Below are positions 42,371-50,901 of a stretch of DNA of 64,000 nt, one piece after another. The stretch is from CAVZTA01 sp963778025 (GTDB lineage Bacteria > Chloroflexota > Limnocylindria > Limnocylindrales > CSP1-4): contig CAVZTA010000003.1 of NCBI GenBank assembly GCA_963778025.1, positions 545,207 to 609,206 of the forward strand, in the 5' to 3' direction. Positions within the stretch are counted from its first letter, which is position 1. Each line of letters starts with the position of its first letter. Position numbers and translations under genes: made by a program. The notes under the pieces were generated by a model. That model was not told the DNA's origin. It was given only the letters and a program-made list of their open reading frames with translations, and did no database searches.

Positions 42371-43203
42371 CGGCGTCACGTGCGTTCGGACGGATCGTCC
42401 ACTGGATCACGGTGGCGTTCCTCATCGTTGGCGGGATCGTGATGGTCTTCCCCATCTTCTGGCTGTTCAGTACGTCTCTGCGCCCGGCGCCGGAGCTCCT
42501 GCTGATCCCGCCCCAGCTCCTCCCGCAGCACTGGACGCTCGACAACTACGCCAAGGCCTTCGCGTCGGCGCCCCTCGTCACGTACCTGTGGAACAGCGTC
42601 GTGTTTGCCACGATCTCGACGGTGGCGATCATCCTGACCTCGACGACCGCGGGCTACATCTTCGCGAAGTTCCAGTTCCCGGGCCGGACGTTGCTGTTCC
42701 TGCTCGTCCTCGCGACGGCGATCATCCCATTCGAGATCTACATGGTGCCGCTGTTCACGCAGATGAACGCGTTGAAGCTCGTGAACACGCCGCTCGGGCT
42801 GTACCTGCCGTTCCTGGTCCTGAGCTACGGCATCTTCTTCATGCGCCAGAACACGCTCACGAGCGTCCCGGACGAGCTCCTCGACGCCGCACGGATCGAC
42901 GGGATGTCGGAGACGCGGATCATGGTCCAGTTCGTCCCGCGCCTGCTCGCGCCGGCGATCGCCGCGCTGGCGATCCTCGCATTCATCCAGGCGTGGACCG
43001 CGTTCATCTGGCCGTTGCTCATCCTGAACAAGCCGGACCTGTTCCCGATGGAGCTGGGCCTGTCGCAGTTCGCGAACACCCGCGTCGACTTCGGCCTGAC
43101 GAGCGCTGCGGCGGTCGTCGCGATGCTGCCCACGCTGTTCGCGTTCCTGTTGCTCCGCCGACGCATCGTCGAGGGCATCACGCTCACCGGTCTGAAGGGC
43201 TGA
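42367..43203 (+). CDS. carbohydrate ABC transporter permease (MalG/UgpE type)
   Basis: A 278-residue permease with six helices: residues 14-34 begin the first, then FWLFSTSLRPAPELLLIPPQ marks the usual periplasmic loop. The EAA loop is LLDAARIDGMSETRIMVQFVP (given here in part, about residue 180). The C-terminus RRRIVEGITLTGLKG is the standard end of MalG-type permeases. ATG 42367 overlaps the stop of the first permease, and its own stop overlaps the nagA start (TGATG). Confidence 0.92.
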   Translation: MTASRAFGRIVHWITVAFLIVGGIVMVFPIFWLFSTSLRPAPELLLIPPQLLPQHWTLDNYAKAFASAPLVTYLWNSVVFATISTVAIILTSTTAGYIFAKFQFPGRTLLFLLVLATAIIPFEIYMVPLFTQMNALKLVNTPLGLYLPFLVLSYGIFFMRQNTLTSVPDELLDAARIDGMSETRIMVQFVPRLLAPAIAALAILAFIQAWTAFIWPLLILNKPDLFPMELGLSQFANTRVDFGLTSAAAVVAMLPTLFAFLLLRRRIVEGITLTGLKG

Positions 43204-44373
43204 TGTCCTCTCTGGTGCTGGAGGGCCGGTCGACCGAGACTGGCGAGCCGATCCGCCTGACGGTCGACGACGGGCTGATCGTCGCGCTCGAGCGCCATGG
43301 ACGCCGCGCCAGAAGGCGCGTGGCTGTCGCCCGGCTGGCTCGACATGCAGATCAACGGCTTCGACGGGCATGACCCCAACGCTGCCGATGCCGATGCGCA
43401 GACGACGGCCTCGATGGTCCGTGCGATGTGGCGGAGCGGCGTGTCCGGTGGCTGCGTGACGATCTGCACGGAGTCCGAGGAGCACATCGTTCGCTGCCTC
43501 CGGGCGGTCGATGCTGCCTGCGCGGACCCGCTCGTCGACGCGGCGGTCGTCGGGATCCACGTCGAGGGTCCGCACATCTCGCGCGAGGACGGTCCCCGTG
43601 GCGCGCATGCGCTCCGGTACATCCGTCCGCCGGACGTCGCCGAGTTCCACCGCTGGCAGGAAGCGGCGGGCGGGCGCATCCGCATCGTCACGCTGTCCCC
43701 CGAGTACGACGAGGCGATCCCGTACATCGAGGCGCTCGCCGCCGACGGCGTGATCGCGTCGATCGGCCACACGGCCGCGACGAGCGACCAGATCCGGGCC
43801 GCGGTCGATGCGGGAGCACGGTGGTCGACCCACCTGGGCAACGGGGCGCACGCGATGATCCGGCGCCATCCGAACTACGTCTGGGACCAGCTCGCCGAGG
43901 ACCGTCTCAGCGCTGGGTTCATCTTCGACGGGCAGCATCTGCCGCCGGCTGTGATGAAGAGCGTGGTGCGCGCCAAGGGCGTCGAACGCAGCGTCCTCGT
44001 CAGCGATGCGGTCTACGTCGCGGGCCTCGCGCCCGGCGTCTACCAGCTGCCCGATGGCGCCGAGGTGGAGCTCGACGAGGCCGGCCGGCTGTCGCTGCGC
44101 GGCACGCCGTACCTCGCAGGCGCGGTCGCTGCGTTGCCGGTGTGCGTCGCGAACGCGGTCCGCCACGCCGGGGTCACGCTCCGGGACGCCGTGCGCATGG
44201 TCACGGCGAACCCGTCACGCCTCCTGGGTCTGCCGGCCGCGGCGGGGCACGAGAGCCTGCGGGTCGGTGCCGCCGCCACGGTCGCGTCGTTCCGCGTGGC
44301 GGCCGATGGCGCCGCCGTCGAGCCGATGCGCACGATCGTCGCCGGTCACGTCGTCCACGACGCGGGCGGATGA
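43203..44373 (+). pseudogene. nagA: N-acetylglucosamine-6-phosphate deacetylase, apparent 1-base frameshift near its start
   Basis: About 389 residues. The first 30 (SSLVLEGRSTETGEPIRLTV and onward) are in one frame; at about 43293 one extra base moves the rest to the next frame (MDAAPEGAWLSPGWLDMQIN). LDMQINGFDG equals the LDxQxNG motif that replaces HxH in NagA. VGIHVEGPHIS has the metal Glu, IASIGHTAATSDQI and STHLGNGAHAM have the metal histidines, and VLVSDAVYV has the catalytic Asp. It removes acetate from GlcNAc-6-P, feeding NagB. It is translationally coupled to the ABC permease, so uptake and deacetylation are linked. Confidence 0.87.
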
Positions 44374-44377
44374 TCCG

Positions 44378-45925
44378 ATGACCGGGTTGCCAAGCGCGAC
44401 CGAGCTGAGCGGCCCCTGGGAGGTCGCGGCCGGCGGCCGGCGGGAGGTACCGGGGATCGTCCTCGGGACGGAGGACTTCACGCTCACGGCGTGGATCGAT
44501 GTCCCGGCGGTGCTCCGATCCGGGATCGGCGATCTCGCTGCGCTCTTCGATCCGGAGACACGCCGGGGATTCTCGATCGGGCTCCACCACGGGTCTCCGT
44601 GCGGCAATCACGGCAACGACCGCAACCTCTTCTTCGGGATCGACGGCGGCACCGAGCCACGCTTCACCGACCACGGGCGGCCCAGCCCGACGACGATCAT
44701 GGTCTGCGCCATGGCGATCTTCGAGGGTGCGCTGTACGCCGCGACCTGGGAGAGCGATCCTGAAGCGACGGGCCACGTCTACCGGCTGGACGGCGGTCGC
44801 TGGATCGACTGCGGGACGCCCGGCGGGGCCAACGCCGTCACCCGTCTTGCCGTCCACGACGGACACCTCTACGCGGGTGCGTCGCGGCTGCGCGGCGGCG
44901 GGTCGGGCATGCCCGACTCCACCAATACGGTCCCGGGCGGACACGTCTTCCGCTATCAGGGCGGTGACGCATGGCTCGACCTGGGAGGGCTCGAGGGCGC
45001 GGACTCGATCGCGGGCCTCGTGCCCCATGGCGGCGACCTGTACGCGATCCCGATGTATTCCGAAGGGCTGTTCCGCCTCGGCCCGAGCGGCTGGCAGGCG
45101 TGTGGCTCGCCGGGGCGACGCCTGCTCGCCCTGGGTGTCCACGACGACGCGTTGTACGGCGCCGGCAACGACCACGCGGACGTCGCCTCGGCGATCGCGC
45201 AGACCGCCGCTGGGATCGTCGTGCCCGCGCGCTCCGCGGACGGTGGCGGCGGCATGTTCCGGTTCGACGGCGATGGGCGCTGGACGAGCCTCGGGCTGCA
45301 ACCGGAGACGACCCAGGTCTACTCGATCGAGACCTACGGTGGCGAGATGCTCATCGGGACGTGGCCGAACGGCCTCGTCTTCCGGCACGGCGGCGGAGCG
45401 CGCTGGATCGGGCAGGGTCGACTCGGCGACGACACGGAGGTGATGAACCTCCTCGCCTTCAACGGCAAGCTCTACGGCGGGACGCTGCCCGGTGCACACA
45501 TCTACCGGTTCGATGGCCCGGATCGATGGCCGCGCGTCGGGACCATCGACTCGACGCCCGACGTGTTGTATCGCCGCGTCGCATCGATGGTCGTGTTCGC
45601 AGGCCGGCTGTTCAGCGGCACGCTGCCATCGGGCCGAGTCCATTCGCTGCAGGCAGGGCTGGTGGCCACGGACGACCGGGCGCTCGCGTCCGGTCGCCGC
45701 CACATCGCGGCGGTCCGGACGGCCGACGCCGTCGAGCTGTTCGTCGACGGCCGCTCGGTGGGCCGCACACGCGCCGGCGACGGCGCGGCACCGCTCGACC
45801 TCGGCTCCGGGACGCTCGTCCTGGGCGACGGGCCGCGGGCCCGATTCGAGGGACGCATGGGTCAGGTGCGCCTGGATCGCCGAGCGCTCGACATGCACGA
45901 GATCGCCGCCCTCGCCACGCGATGA
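44378..45925 (+). CDS. beta-propeller protein inserted in a split LamG-like domain
   Basis: A 515-residue protein without a signal peptide. Residues about 30-90 (DFTLTAWIDVPAVLRSG, GFSIGLHHGS) look like the first strands of a concanavalin A/LamG sandwich. The last 75 residues (HIAAVRTADAVELFVDGRSV, LVLGDGPRARFEGRMGQVRL) look like its remaining strands. Between them lie six or seven repeats with a 'GGDLYAI...G.l(F/Y)R' pattern (for example GALYAATWES, GHLYAGASRL, DALYGAGND, GKLYGGTLPG, GRLFSGTLPS), the mark of a propeller. It starts four bases after nagA and overlaps the next gene. Function is unknown; recognition of a sugar is a guess. Confidence 0.72.
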   Translation: MTGLPSATELSGPWEVAAGGRREVPGIVLGTEDFTLTAWIDVPAVLRSGIGDLAALFDPETRRGFSIGLHHGSPCGNHGNDRNLFFGIDGGTEPRFTDHGRPSPTTIMVCAMAIFEGALYAATWESDPEATGHVYRLDGGRWIDCGTPGGANAVTRLAVHDGHLYAGASRLRGGGSGMPDSTNTVPGGHVFRYQGGDAWLDLGGLEGADSIAGLVPHGGDLYAIPMYSEGLFRLGPSGWQACGSPGRRLLALGVHDDALYGAGNDHADVASAIAQTAAGIVVPARSADGGGGMFRFDGDGRWTSLGLQPETTQVYSIETYGGEMLIGTWPNGLVFRHGGGARWIGQGRLGDDTEVMNLLAFNGKLYGGTLPGAHIYRFDGPDRWPRVGTIDSTPDVLYRRVASMVVFAGRLFSGTLPSGRVHSLQAGLVATDDRALASGRRHIAAVRTADAVELFVDGRSVGRTRAGDGAAPLDLGSGTLVLGDGPRARFEGRMGQVRLDRRALDMHEIAALATR

Positions 45926-46839
45926 CCGGCCCGACCGAATACCTCGCGGTGACCGGAACGGCGCCTGCCTGGCTCGTTGACGCCGTGGGTGGCACCGCGA
46001 TCGTCGCGGCGGCTCGCCTGGGCTGGGGCTTCAGCAACGAGACATGGCGGGTCGACACGGCGGACGGTCTGCGACTCGCCGTGATGCGACCGGCTCGGCA
46101 GGACGCCGCGGCTGGACTGCGGAGGATCTTCACGCTGGCTGGGCCGCGGCTCGCCGCGGCCGGGATCCCGGTCCCCGAGGTCGTCGACCTGCCAGGCGCT
46201 GGGCCGGGGATCGTGGTGACGCGCTTCGTCGAGGGCCGCCCGGCCGCGGAGCTGCTGGGCGAGCCGGGCGGGCCGGCTGCGATGGGGACCTTGCTCGGGA
46301 CGGCGTGGCAGCGTCTCGGCTCGGTCGATCCGGCCGGTCTGCCGCTCGATGCCTCGTGGTCGACGCCGATCGAGCTCGCGTCGCATGCGCGCCGCTGGGC
46401 GGCCAGCGCCGAGGGGCGGCTCGCGCCGGACCAGCGGTGCCGGGTGGACGGATGGATCTCGAGCCTCCCGTCGCTGCTCGGCGGCCGATCGATCGGGTTC
46501 GTGCACGGCGACTTTGCGCCGGTGAACGTGCTCGTCGACGGGGGCCGCCTGGCGGCCCTCGTCGACCTCGAGACGGCTCGCGTCGGTGATCGGCTGCTCG
46601 ATGCGGCCTGGTTCCGCTGGATCGTGGGCTACCACCACCCGGCGGCGCTGCCGGCGGCCTGGACGGCGTTCGCGGACAGGGCGGGTCTCGATGACCGCGA
46701 CGCCGCGACCCGCGCGCTCCTCGATATCCTCCCGTCGCTCCGGATCCTCGAGATCCTCGCCGACGATGGCCTGAACGAACCGCAGCTGGGACACTGGACG
46801 GCGATGCTATCCGCCGCGCTCGCGATGACCGATGCCTGA
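45922..46839 (+). CDS. aminoglycoside-phosphotransferase-fold small-molecule kinase
   Basis: A 305-residue APH/choline-kinase-fold enzyme. LGWGFSNETWRVDTADG is the nucleotide loop. FVHGDFAPVNVLVDGGRL carries the catalytic Asp and Asn (about residue 192), and ALVDLETARVGDRLLDAAW carries the metal-binding D, in place of the usual DFE/DWE. In an operon with sugar uptake, NagA and NagB, it is a good candidate for the kinase that makes the 6-phosphate (or another phosphate) of the imported amino sugar, a job done by ROK kinases elsewhere. Antibiotic resistance is less likely in this context. Confidence 0.8.
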   Translation: MTGPTEYLAVTGTAPAWLVDAVGGTAIVAAARLGWGFSNETWRVDTADGLRLAVMRPARQDAAAGLRRIFTLAGPRLAAAGIPVPEVVDLPGAGPGIVVTRFVEGRPAAELLGEPGGPAAMGTLLGTAWQRLGSVDPAGLPLDASWSTPIELASHARRWAASAEGRLAPDQRCRVDGWISSLPSLLGGRSIGFVHGDFAPVNVLVDGGRLAALVDLETARVGDRLLDAAWFRWIVGYHHPAALPAAWTAFADRAGLDDRDAATRALLDILPSLRILEILADDGLNEPQLGHWTAMLSAALAMTDA

Positions 46840-47365
46840 TCCGGCCCGGACCCTGACGCTCGTGATCATGGGCGTCAGCGGGTCGGGCAAGACGACGATC
46901 ATGGAGGCGCTCGCCGAGCGGCTCGACGCGGTGTCCGCGGACGGGGACTCGTTCCACTCCGCCGCGAACATCGCGAAGATGCACAGCGGGATCCCGCTGA
47001 CCGACGACGACCGCTGGCCGTGGCTCCGCGCCATCGCCCGCTGGATCGGCCAGCAGGAGCAGGATGGCCACGACGCGATCGTGGCGTGCTCGGCGCTCAA
47101 GCGCAGCTATCGCGACGTCCTGCGCGACGGGCACCCGAGCGTCCGGTTCGTATTCCTCGACGTGCCTCGTGGCGTCCTGGAGGAGCGGCTGCGGGAACGT
47201 CATGGGCATTACATGCCGGCGTCGATGCTCCAGTCGCAGCTCGACGCGCTCGAGCCGCTCGGAGACGACGAACCGGGCTTCGAGATCCCCGCCGACCGCC
47301 CGCCGCCGGTGCTCGTCGACGACATCCTTCGACGCCTCGGCCGGGCCGGCTCGCCCGGGTCGTGA
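46832..47365 (+). CDS. gntK: gluconokinase, GntK type
   Basis: A 177-residue P-loop kinase. The Walker A motif is MGVSGSGKTTIMEALAE (residues 13-29), DGDSFHSAANIAKMHSGIPLTDDDRWPWL (given as its two halves) is the gluconate-binding signature, and ACSALKRSYRDVLR follows. GHYMPASMLQSQLDALEP completes the family pattern. It makes 6-phosphogluconate from gluconate and ATP. It overlaps the APH-like kinase by eight bases and is the last gene of the operon, which suggests that an aldonate arises from the operon's substrate. Confidence 0.93.
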   Translation: MPDPARTLTLVIMGVSGSGKTTIMEALAERLDAVSADGDSFHSAANIAKMHSGIPLTDDDRWPWLRAIARWIGQQEQDGHDAIVACSALKRSYRDVLRDGHPSVRFVFLDVPRGVLEERLRERHGHYMPASMLQSQLDALEPLGDDEPGFEIPADRPPPVLVDDILRRLGRAGSPGS

Positions 47366-47608
47366 CCTGGGCCGCCTCGTAGCCGGGCGCGCTATGCATC
47401 GGATGCGCCTTACGACGAAGCACGGCGTCGCGCGGGCGTCGTCCGCTGGTCGGCGTGGCCGTCCTTCGTCGGACCATGCAGCCGATGCGCCGCCCGTCGG
47501 CTGAGGACGTGATCCGGGCGGTATGGGCACCTGGTGTGACCGTACGTTCGTCGCAACACGCATCGGATGCATGATGGGCGCCGTCGGGCGCGACAACCCC
47601 GACAGGGT
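47366..47608. other. intergenic region with repeated GCATCGGATGC element
   Basis: This 243-bp region between convergent genes contains no convincing ORF. GCATCGGATGC, an 11-bp palindrome with a central G, occurs at 47396-47406 and 47560-47570. A short AACCC-CGACA-GGGTT hairpin (47595-47609) touches the stop of the minus-strand gene and may help termination. No RNA gene was recognised. Confidence 0.35.
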
Positions 47609-48547
47609 TTACGGCGAGGTCATCCTCACGAGCTCGAACTGCTCGTCCCCGCCCGTCACGTCAGCCTCGCGGAGCTCGCCGACGCCCTTTGCGTAGGCCT
47701 TCTCGCTGAGGACGTCCGGCTCTAGCGGCGTCCACTCGGCGGTGATCAGGGCTGCCGCGTAGGAACCCGCCGCGACCTTGACGTCGGCGTCGGTCAGGAG
47801 AACGACGAAGTAGTCCTCGGCATGGCCCGGGTAATGCTCCTGAGCGCCGCTGGCGCCGATCTGCGGGTCGGCCGGCATGATGATCCCAGGGAGCGCGCCA
47901 TCGACGCCCGTCCGCCAGGAACCCTCGGTCGAGATGACCTTGCCCGCGTCGTCGAGCTCGGCCGTGGCCTCGCCGAAGTACCAGACGTTGCCGGCCCGGT
48001 CCTGGGCATACCAGTCATCGGTCCGCTCGCGGACGCTTCCGCCCTGGACCAGCTCGTCATGGACGACGACACAGGTCACACCGGCGATCGAACTCGTGTC
48101 GGGCGTCACGCTCATCGTGTCGACGCCCTTCTCGCCGTCCTTCACACCGCGGTACGTCCATACGGTCCCGGGTGCAAGCGGGAACCACGGGTTGTCGACC
48201 CTGGCCACGAAGTCGGCCGGATCGATCGTCGCAGGGGCACCGCTCGACGAGGCGGGCGCCACTGCGGCGTTGGGCGATGACGTTGCTGAAAGACTCGACG
48301 GAACGCCGGCTGACGGCGATGGCCGGACGGATCCGGGGACGGCTCGCTCCGATGCCGAGGGACCCGGCGTCGAAACCGTAGCGCCGCATGCGGCGAGCAC
48401 GATGGCAGGGATCACCATCACGATCCGCGACAGCCCGGATGGGATCCGGGGATCGAGCGACCGATCAGTCGCTACCCACGGCAACCTCCTCGGCGTCCGT
48501 GCTCCGGTCTCCGTGTGGTTTACGCCGGCACGGTCCGCTCGATCCAC
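47609..48547 (-). CDS. secreted lipoprotein, conserved, unknown function
   Basis: A protein of up to 312 residues. A hydrophobic stretch ending in the lipobox VLAACG (about residues 44-54) is followed by a Ser/Pro-rich linker of 50 residues. The conserved domain starts FVARVDNPWFPLAPGTVWTYRGV and includes VVVHDELVQGGSVRERTDDWYAQDRAG (given as two segments), VWYFGEATAELD and EGSWRTGVDGALPGIIMPA. This domain is common in actinobacterial and Chloroflexota secreted proteins and has no known role. The start is unclear: GTG 48547 gives a long n-region, while codons nearer the lipobox leave it too short. Confidence 0.7.
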   Translation of the reverse strand: MDRADRAGVNHTETGARTPRRLPWVATDRSLDPRIPSGLSRIVMVIPAIVLAACGATVSTPGPSASERAVPGSVRPSPSAGVPSSLSATSSPNAAVAPASSSGAPATIDPADFVARVDNPWFPLAPGTVWTYRGVKDGEKGVDTMSVTPDTSSIAGVTCVVVHDELVQGGSVRERTDDWYAQDRAGNVWYFGEATAELDDAGKVISTEGSWRTGVDGALPGIIMPADPQIGASGAQEHYPGHAEDYFVVLLTDADVKVAAGSYAAALITAEWTPLEPDVLSEKAYAKGVGELREADVTGGDEQFELVRMTSP

Positions 48548-48586
48548 CGAGGCAACGACCGGCTGATCGGTTTCAGCCGGATCCGA

Positions 48587-49181
48587 TCAAGGCCGATAGG
48601 CCAGCTCGGGGTACCGACGCTCGATGAGGCTTCGAAGCGCGACGGCGTCGTCCTCGGTGCCCGCACGATACGGCGCCCGGACCCCGAGCGGCATGTCCGG
48701 CAGGATGCCCGCCCGGGCGCACAGTTTCGCCAGTGCCGCCGAGGCCGTCAGGTGCCCGGTCAGGCCTCCCACTCGGCGATGAGCCCCTTCGCGAGGGCCG
48801 TCCGCCGGTCCGCCTCGGCCCAGTCCGCCCCCTCGATCGCGCGCCACCAGTCCACCGTCCACGCTGGGTTGAGGTTGGCCATCCATGAGCAGAACGCGAC
48901 CGACGGATAGCCGGACGACGGCCCGATCCCGACGTCGACCGGCAGGTGGACGAGTCCCGGCGTCGCGTCGCAGATCGCCTTGAACTCGGCCGGATCCCAG
49001 CCGTCGTACTTGGATCCGATCACCGACGGGACCGCCTCGGCGATCGCGCGGATCCGGGTCGCGTCGAGCACGCGGCCGATGCGCTCGGTGTTGTAGACGA
49101 GGATCGAGACATCCGGACATCACCGTAGATGGCGGACACGTCGTAGCTGATGATCCGCGACGTGATGCCGCTGATGCGCAT
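48587..49181 (-). pseudogene. remnant of a DapA-family aldolase fused to a short enolase-superfamily-like start
   Basis: The minus strand from ATG 49181 begins MRISGITSRIISYDVSAIYG, like the N-terminus of a mandelate racemase/muconate lactonising protein, but the next bases switch to ILVYNTERIGRVLDATRIRA, from the middle of a dihydrodipicolinate synthase (DapA) family protein. That continues SVIGSKYDGWDPAEFKAICD and VDVGIGPSSGYPSVAFCSWM. A further frameshift near 48771 leads to the C-terminus TASAALAKLCARAGILP and a stop at 48587. The Schiff-base lysine (GSKYDG) is present, but the first half of the barrel is gone. It looks like a deletion scar joining two sugar-acid catabolic genes. Confidence 0.6.
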
Positions 49182-49336
49182 CCGGAGATGATGCCGTCCG
49201 CGACGTGGCGATGAGCGCCCGGCCGCAGAAGCCGGCACGTCGATCCCGGATCTCCGGCTATGCTGGCGAGCATGCCCGAGCGCATGGCTGACCCTCCGTT
49301 GACCGGCGGTCATCTGTCCAGCGCCAGGTCGGACTG

Positions 49337-50866
49337 ATGCTGACGATGGCCGCAGGTCCTCCGGTCGCCGTTCCCTCCGGCTCGCCGCCTGCGGCCGCCA
49401 CGCCAGGCGTGTCGGAGTCGGCGGAGCCGCTCGCGCCGTCGCTGCGGCCTGCATTGTTCTCACTGGTCCTGGCCCAGTTCCTGTGCAGCTTCGCGGGGAC
49501 GAGCACGAACGTCGCGATCACGCAGATCGCCACCGACTTCGGGACGAGCGTCCAGGTGATCCAGACCGCGATCACGCTGTTCACGCTCACGATGGCGGCC
49601 CTGATGATCCCGGCCAGCAAGCTCACGGATATCGTCGGGCGAAAGCGGTGTTTCGCGGTCGGCCTGCTTGTCTACGGGGCCGGCGCCTTGATCGCCGCCA
49701 CGTCGGGCGGACCGGGCATGTTCGTGCTCGGCTATTCGATCGGCCAGGGCGTCGGGACGGCGCTGCTCATCCCGCCCGTCTACATCTTCGCCACGGTGCT
49801 CGTCACCGGCACGGTCGGTCGAGCGCGCATCTTCGGCGCGATCAGCGCGGCCGCGGGCATCGGCTCGGCAGCGGGGCCACTGATCGGGGGGACGATCACG
49901 AGCCTGACGAGCTGGCGTGTGACCTTCGGCGTCCAGGCGCTGATCGTGATCATCGTTCTGCTCCTCGGCCGCCGGCTCGTGGATACGCGAGCCCGCGGGT
50001 CGCGCCACGGCTTCGATGTGGCGGGTGCCGCGCTGTCGGCGCTCGGACTGGTCCTGCTGGTCGTCGGGATCCTGCTGACCGGCACGTACGGCTGGGGCAT
50101 CACCGTCTCCGGCACGACGCCGGCGGGCATGCTCGAGCTGGCACCGGGGAGCCTTTCGCCGGTCTGGCCCCTCGTCGTGCTCGGGTTCGTCTTCCTCGGC
50201 CTGTTCGTGCGACATCTCAGCGTCGTCGAGCGCTCGGGCGGAACGCCGCTGCTGTCCCCTCGGATCCTCCGGAACCGCGTCTCGAACCTCGGGTTGATCA
50301 CGCAGCAGACGCAATGGATGATCCTGCAGGGCTTGGCGTTCGTCGTGTCGGTGTTCGTCCAGACGGTCCGTGGGCTCGGTCCGATCGAGACCGGACTGGT
50401 CCTCACGCCCGCGACGATCGGCATCCTCGCCGCCTCGCTGGCGGCGCCGCGGATGGCCGGCAGGCGCCCTCAGGCGTTGCTGGTCCAGGCAGGGTTCGTG
50501 GCCACGATCGTGGGCATCGTCCTGCTCGTGCTCTTCGCCTCGCCGACCTCGAGCTTCGCGAGCTTCATCCCGGGCCTGCTGCTGACCGGACTTGGGATCG
50601 GGGTGATGCTCACGGCGTCGGTGAACATCGTCCAATCGTCGTTTCCCGAGGCGGACCAGGGCGAGATCTCGGGACTCTCCCGTGCCGTGTCCAATCTCGG
50701 ATCGTCCCTCGGGGTCGCGATCGCCGGAAGCGTCGTCGTGTCCAGCGCGTTCACTGGCTCAGAAGGGTATGGCTACGCATTGATCGTGCTGGGTGGCGTC
50801 GCCGTCATCGGCCTGGTCGCAGCCCTGCTCCTGCCGAGACGAACACCCTCGGCCGCAGCGACGTAG
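49337..50866 (+). CDS. MFS transporter, DHA2 (EmrB/QacA) type
   Basis: A 509-residue membrane protein with about 14 hydrophobic segments. The MFS signature between helices 2 and 3 is ASKLTDIVGRKRCFAVG (about residues 93-109). Motif C-like sequence GIGSAAGPLIGGTITSLTSWR (given in part, about 172-192) marks drug:H+ antiporters. A later VQSSFPEADQGEISGLSRAVSNLGSSLG region is also typical. It probably exports a toxic or signalling compound. ATG 49337 or 49346 is possible, and the 35-residue Pro/Ala-rich head before the first helix is unusual. No regulator gene lies next to it. Confidence 0.87.
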   Translation: MLTMAAGPPVAVPSGSPPAAATPGVSESAEPLAPSLRPALFSLVLAQFLCSFAGTSTNVAITQIATDFGTSVQVIQTAITLFTLTMAALMIPASKLTDIVGRKRCFAVGLLVYGAGALIAATSGGPGMFVLGYSIGQGVGTALLIPPVYIFATVLVTGTVGRARIFGAISAAAGIGSAAGPLIGGTITSLTSWRVTFGVQALIVIIVLLLGRRLVDTRARGSRHGFDVAGAALSALGLVLLVVGILLTGTYGWGITVSGTTPAGMLELAPGSLSPVWPLVVLGFVFLGLFVRHLSVVERSGGTPLLSPRILRNRVSNLGLITQQTQWMILQGLAFVVSVFVQTVRGLGPIETGLVLTPATIGILAASLAAPRMAGRRPQALLVQAGFVATIVGIVLLVLFASPTSSFASFIPGLLLTGLGIGVMLTASVNIVQSSFPEADQGEISGLSRAVSNLGSSLGVAIAGSVVVSSAFTGSEGYGYALIVLGGVAVIGLVAALLLPRRTPSAAAT

Positions 50867-50901
50867 CGCCCGTCCGCCCGAGCCGGGCCGCGCACCGTGG
50901 C

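Noticed and set aside
45922..46839. Aminoglycoside resistance gene
   Set aside because: The APH fold is shared by many metabolic kinases, and the gene is embedded in a sugar operon with overlapping start and stop codons.
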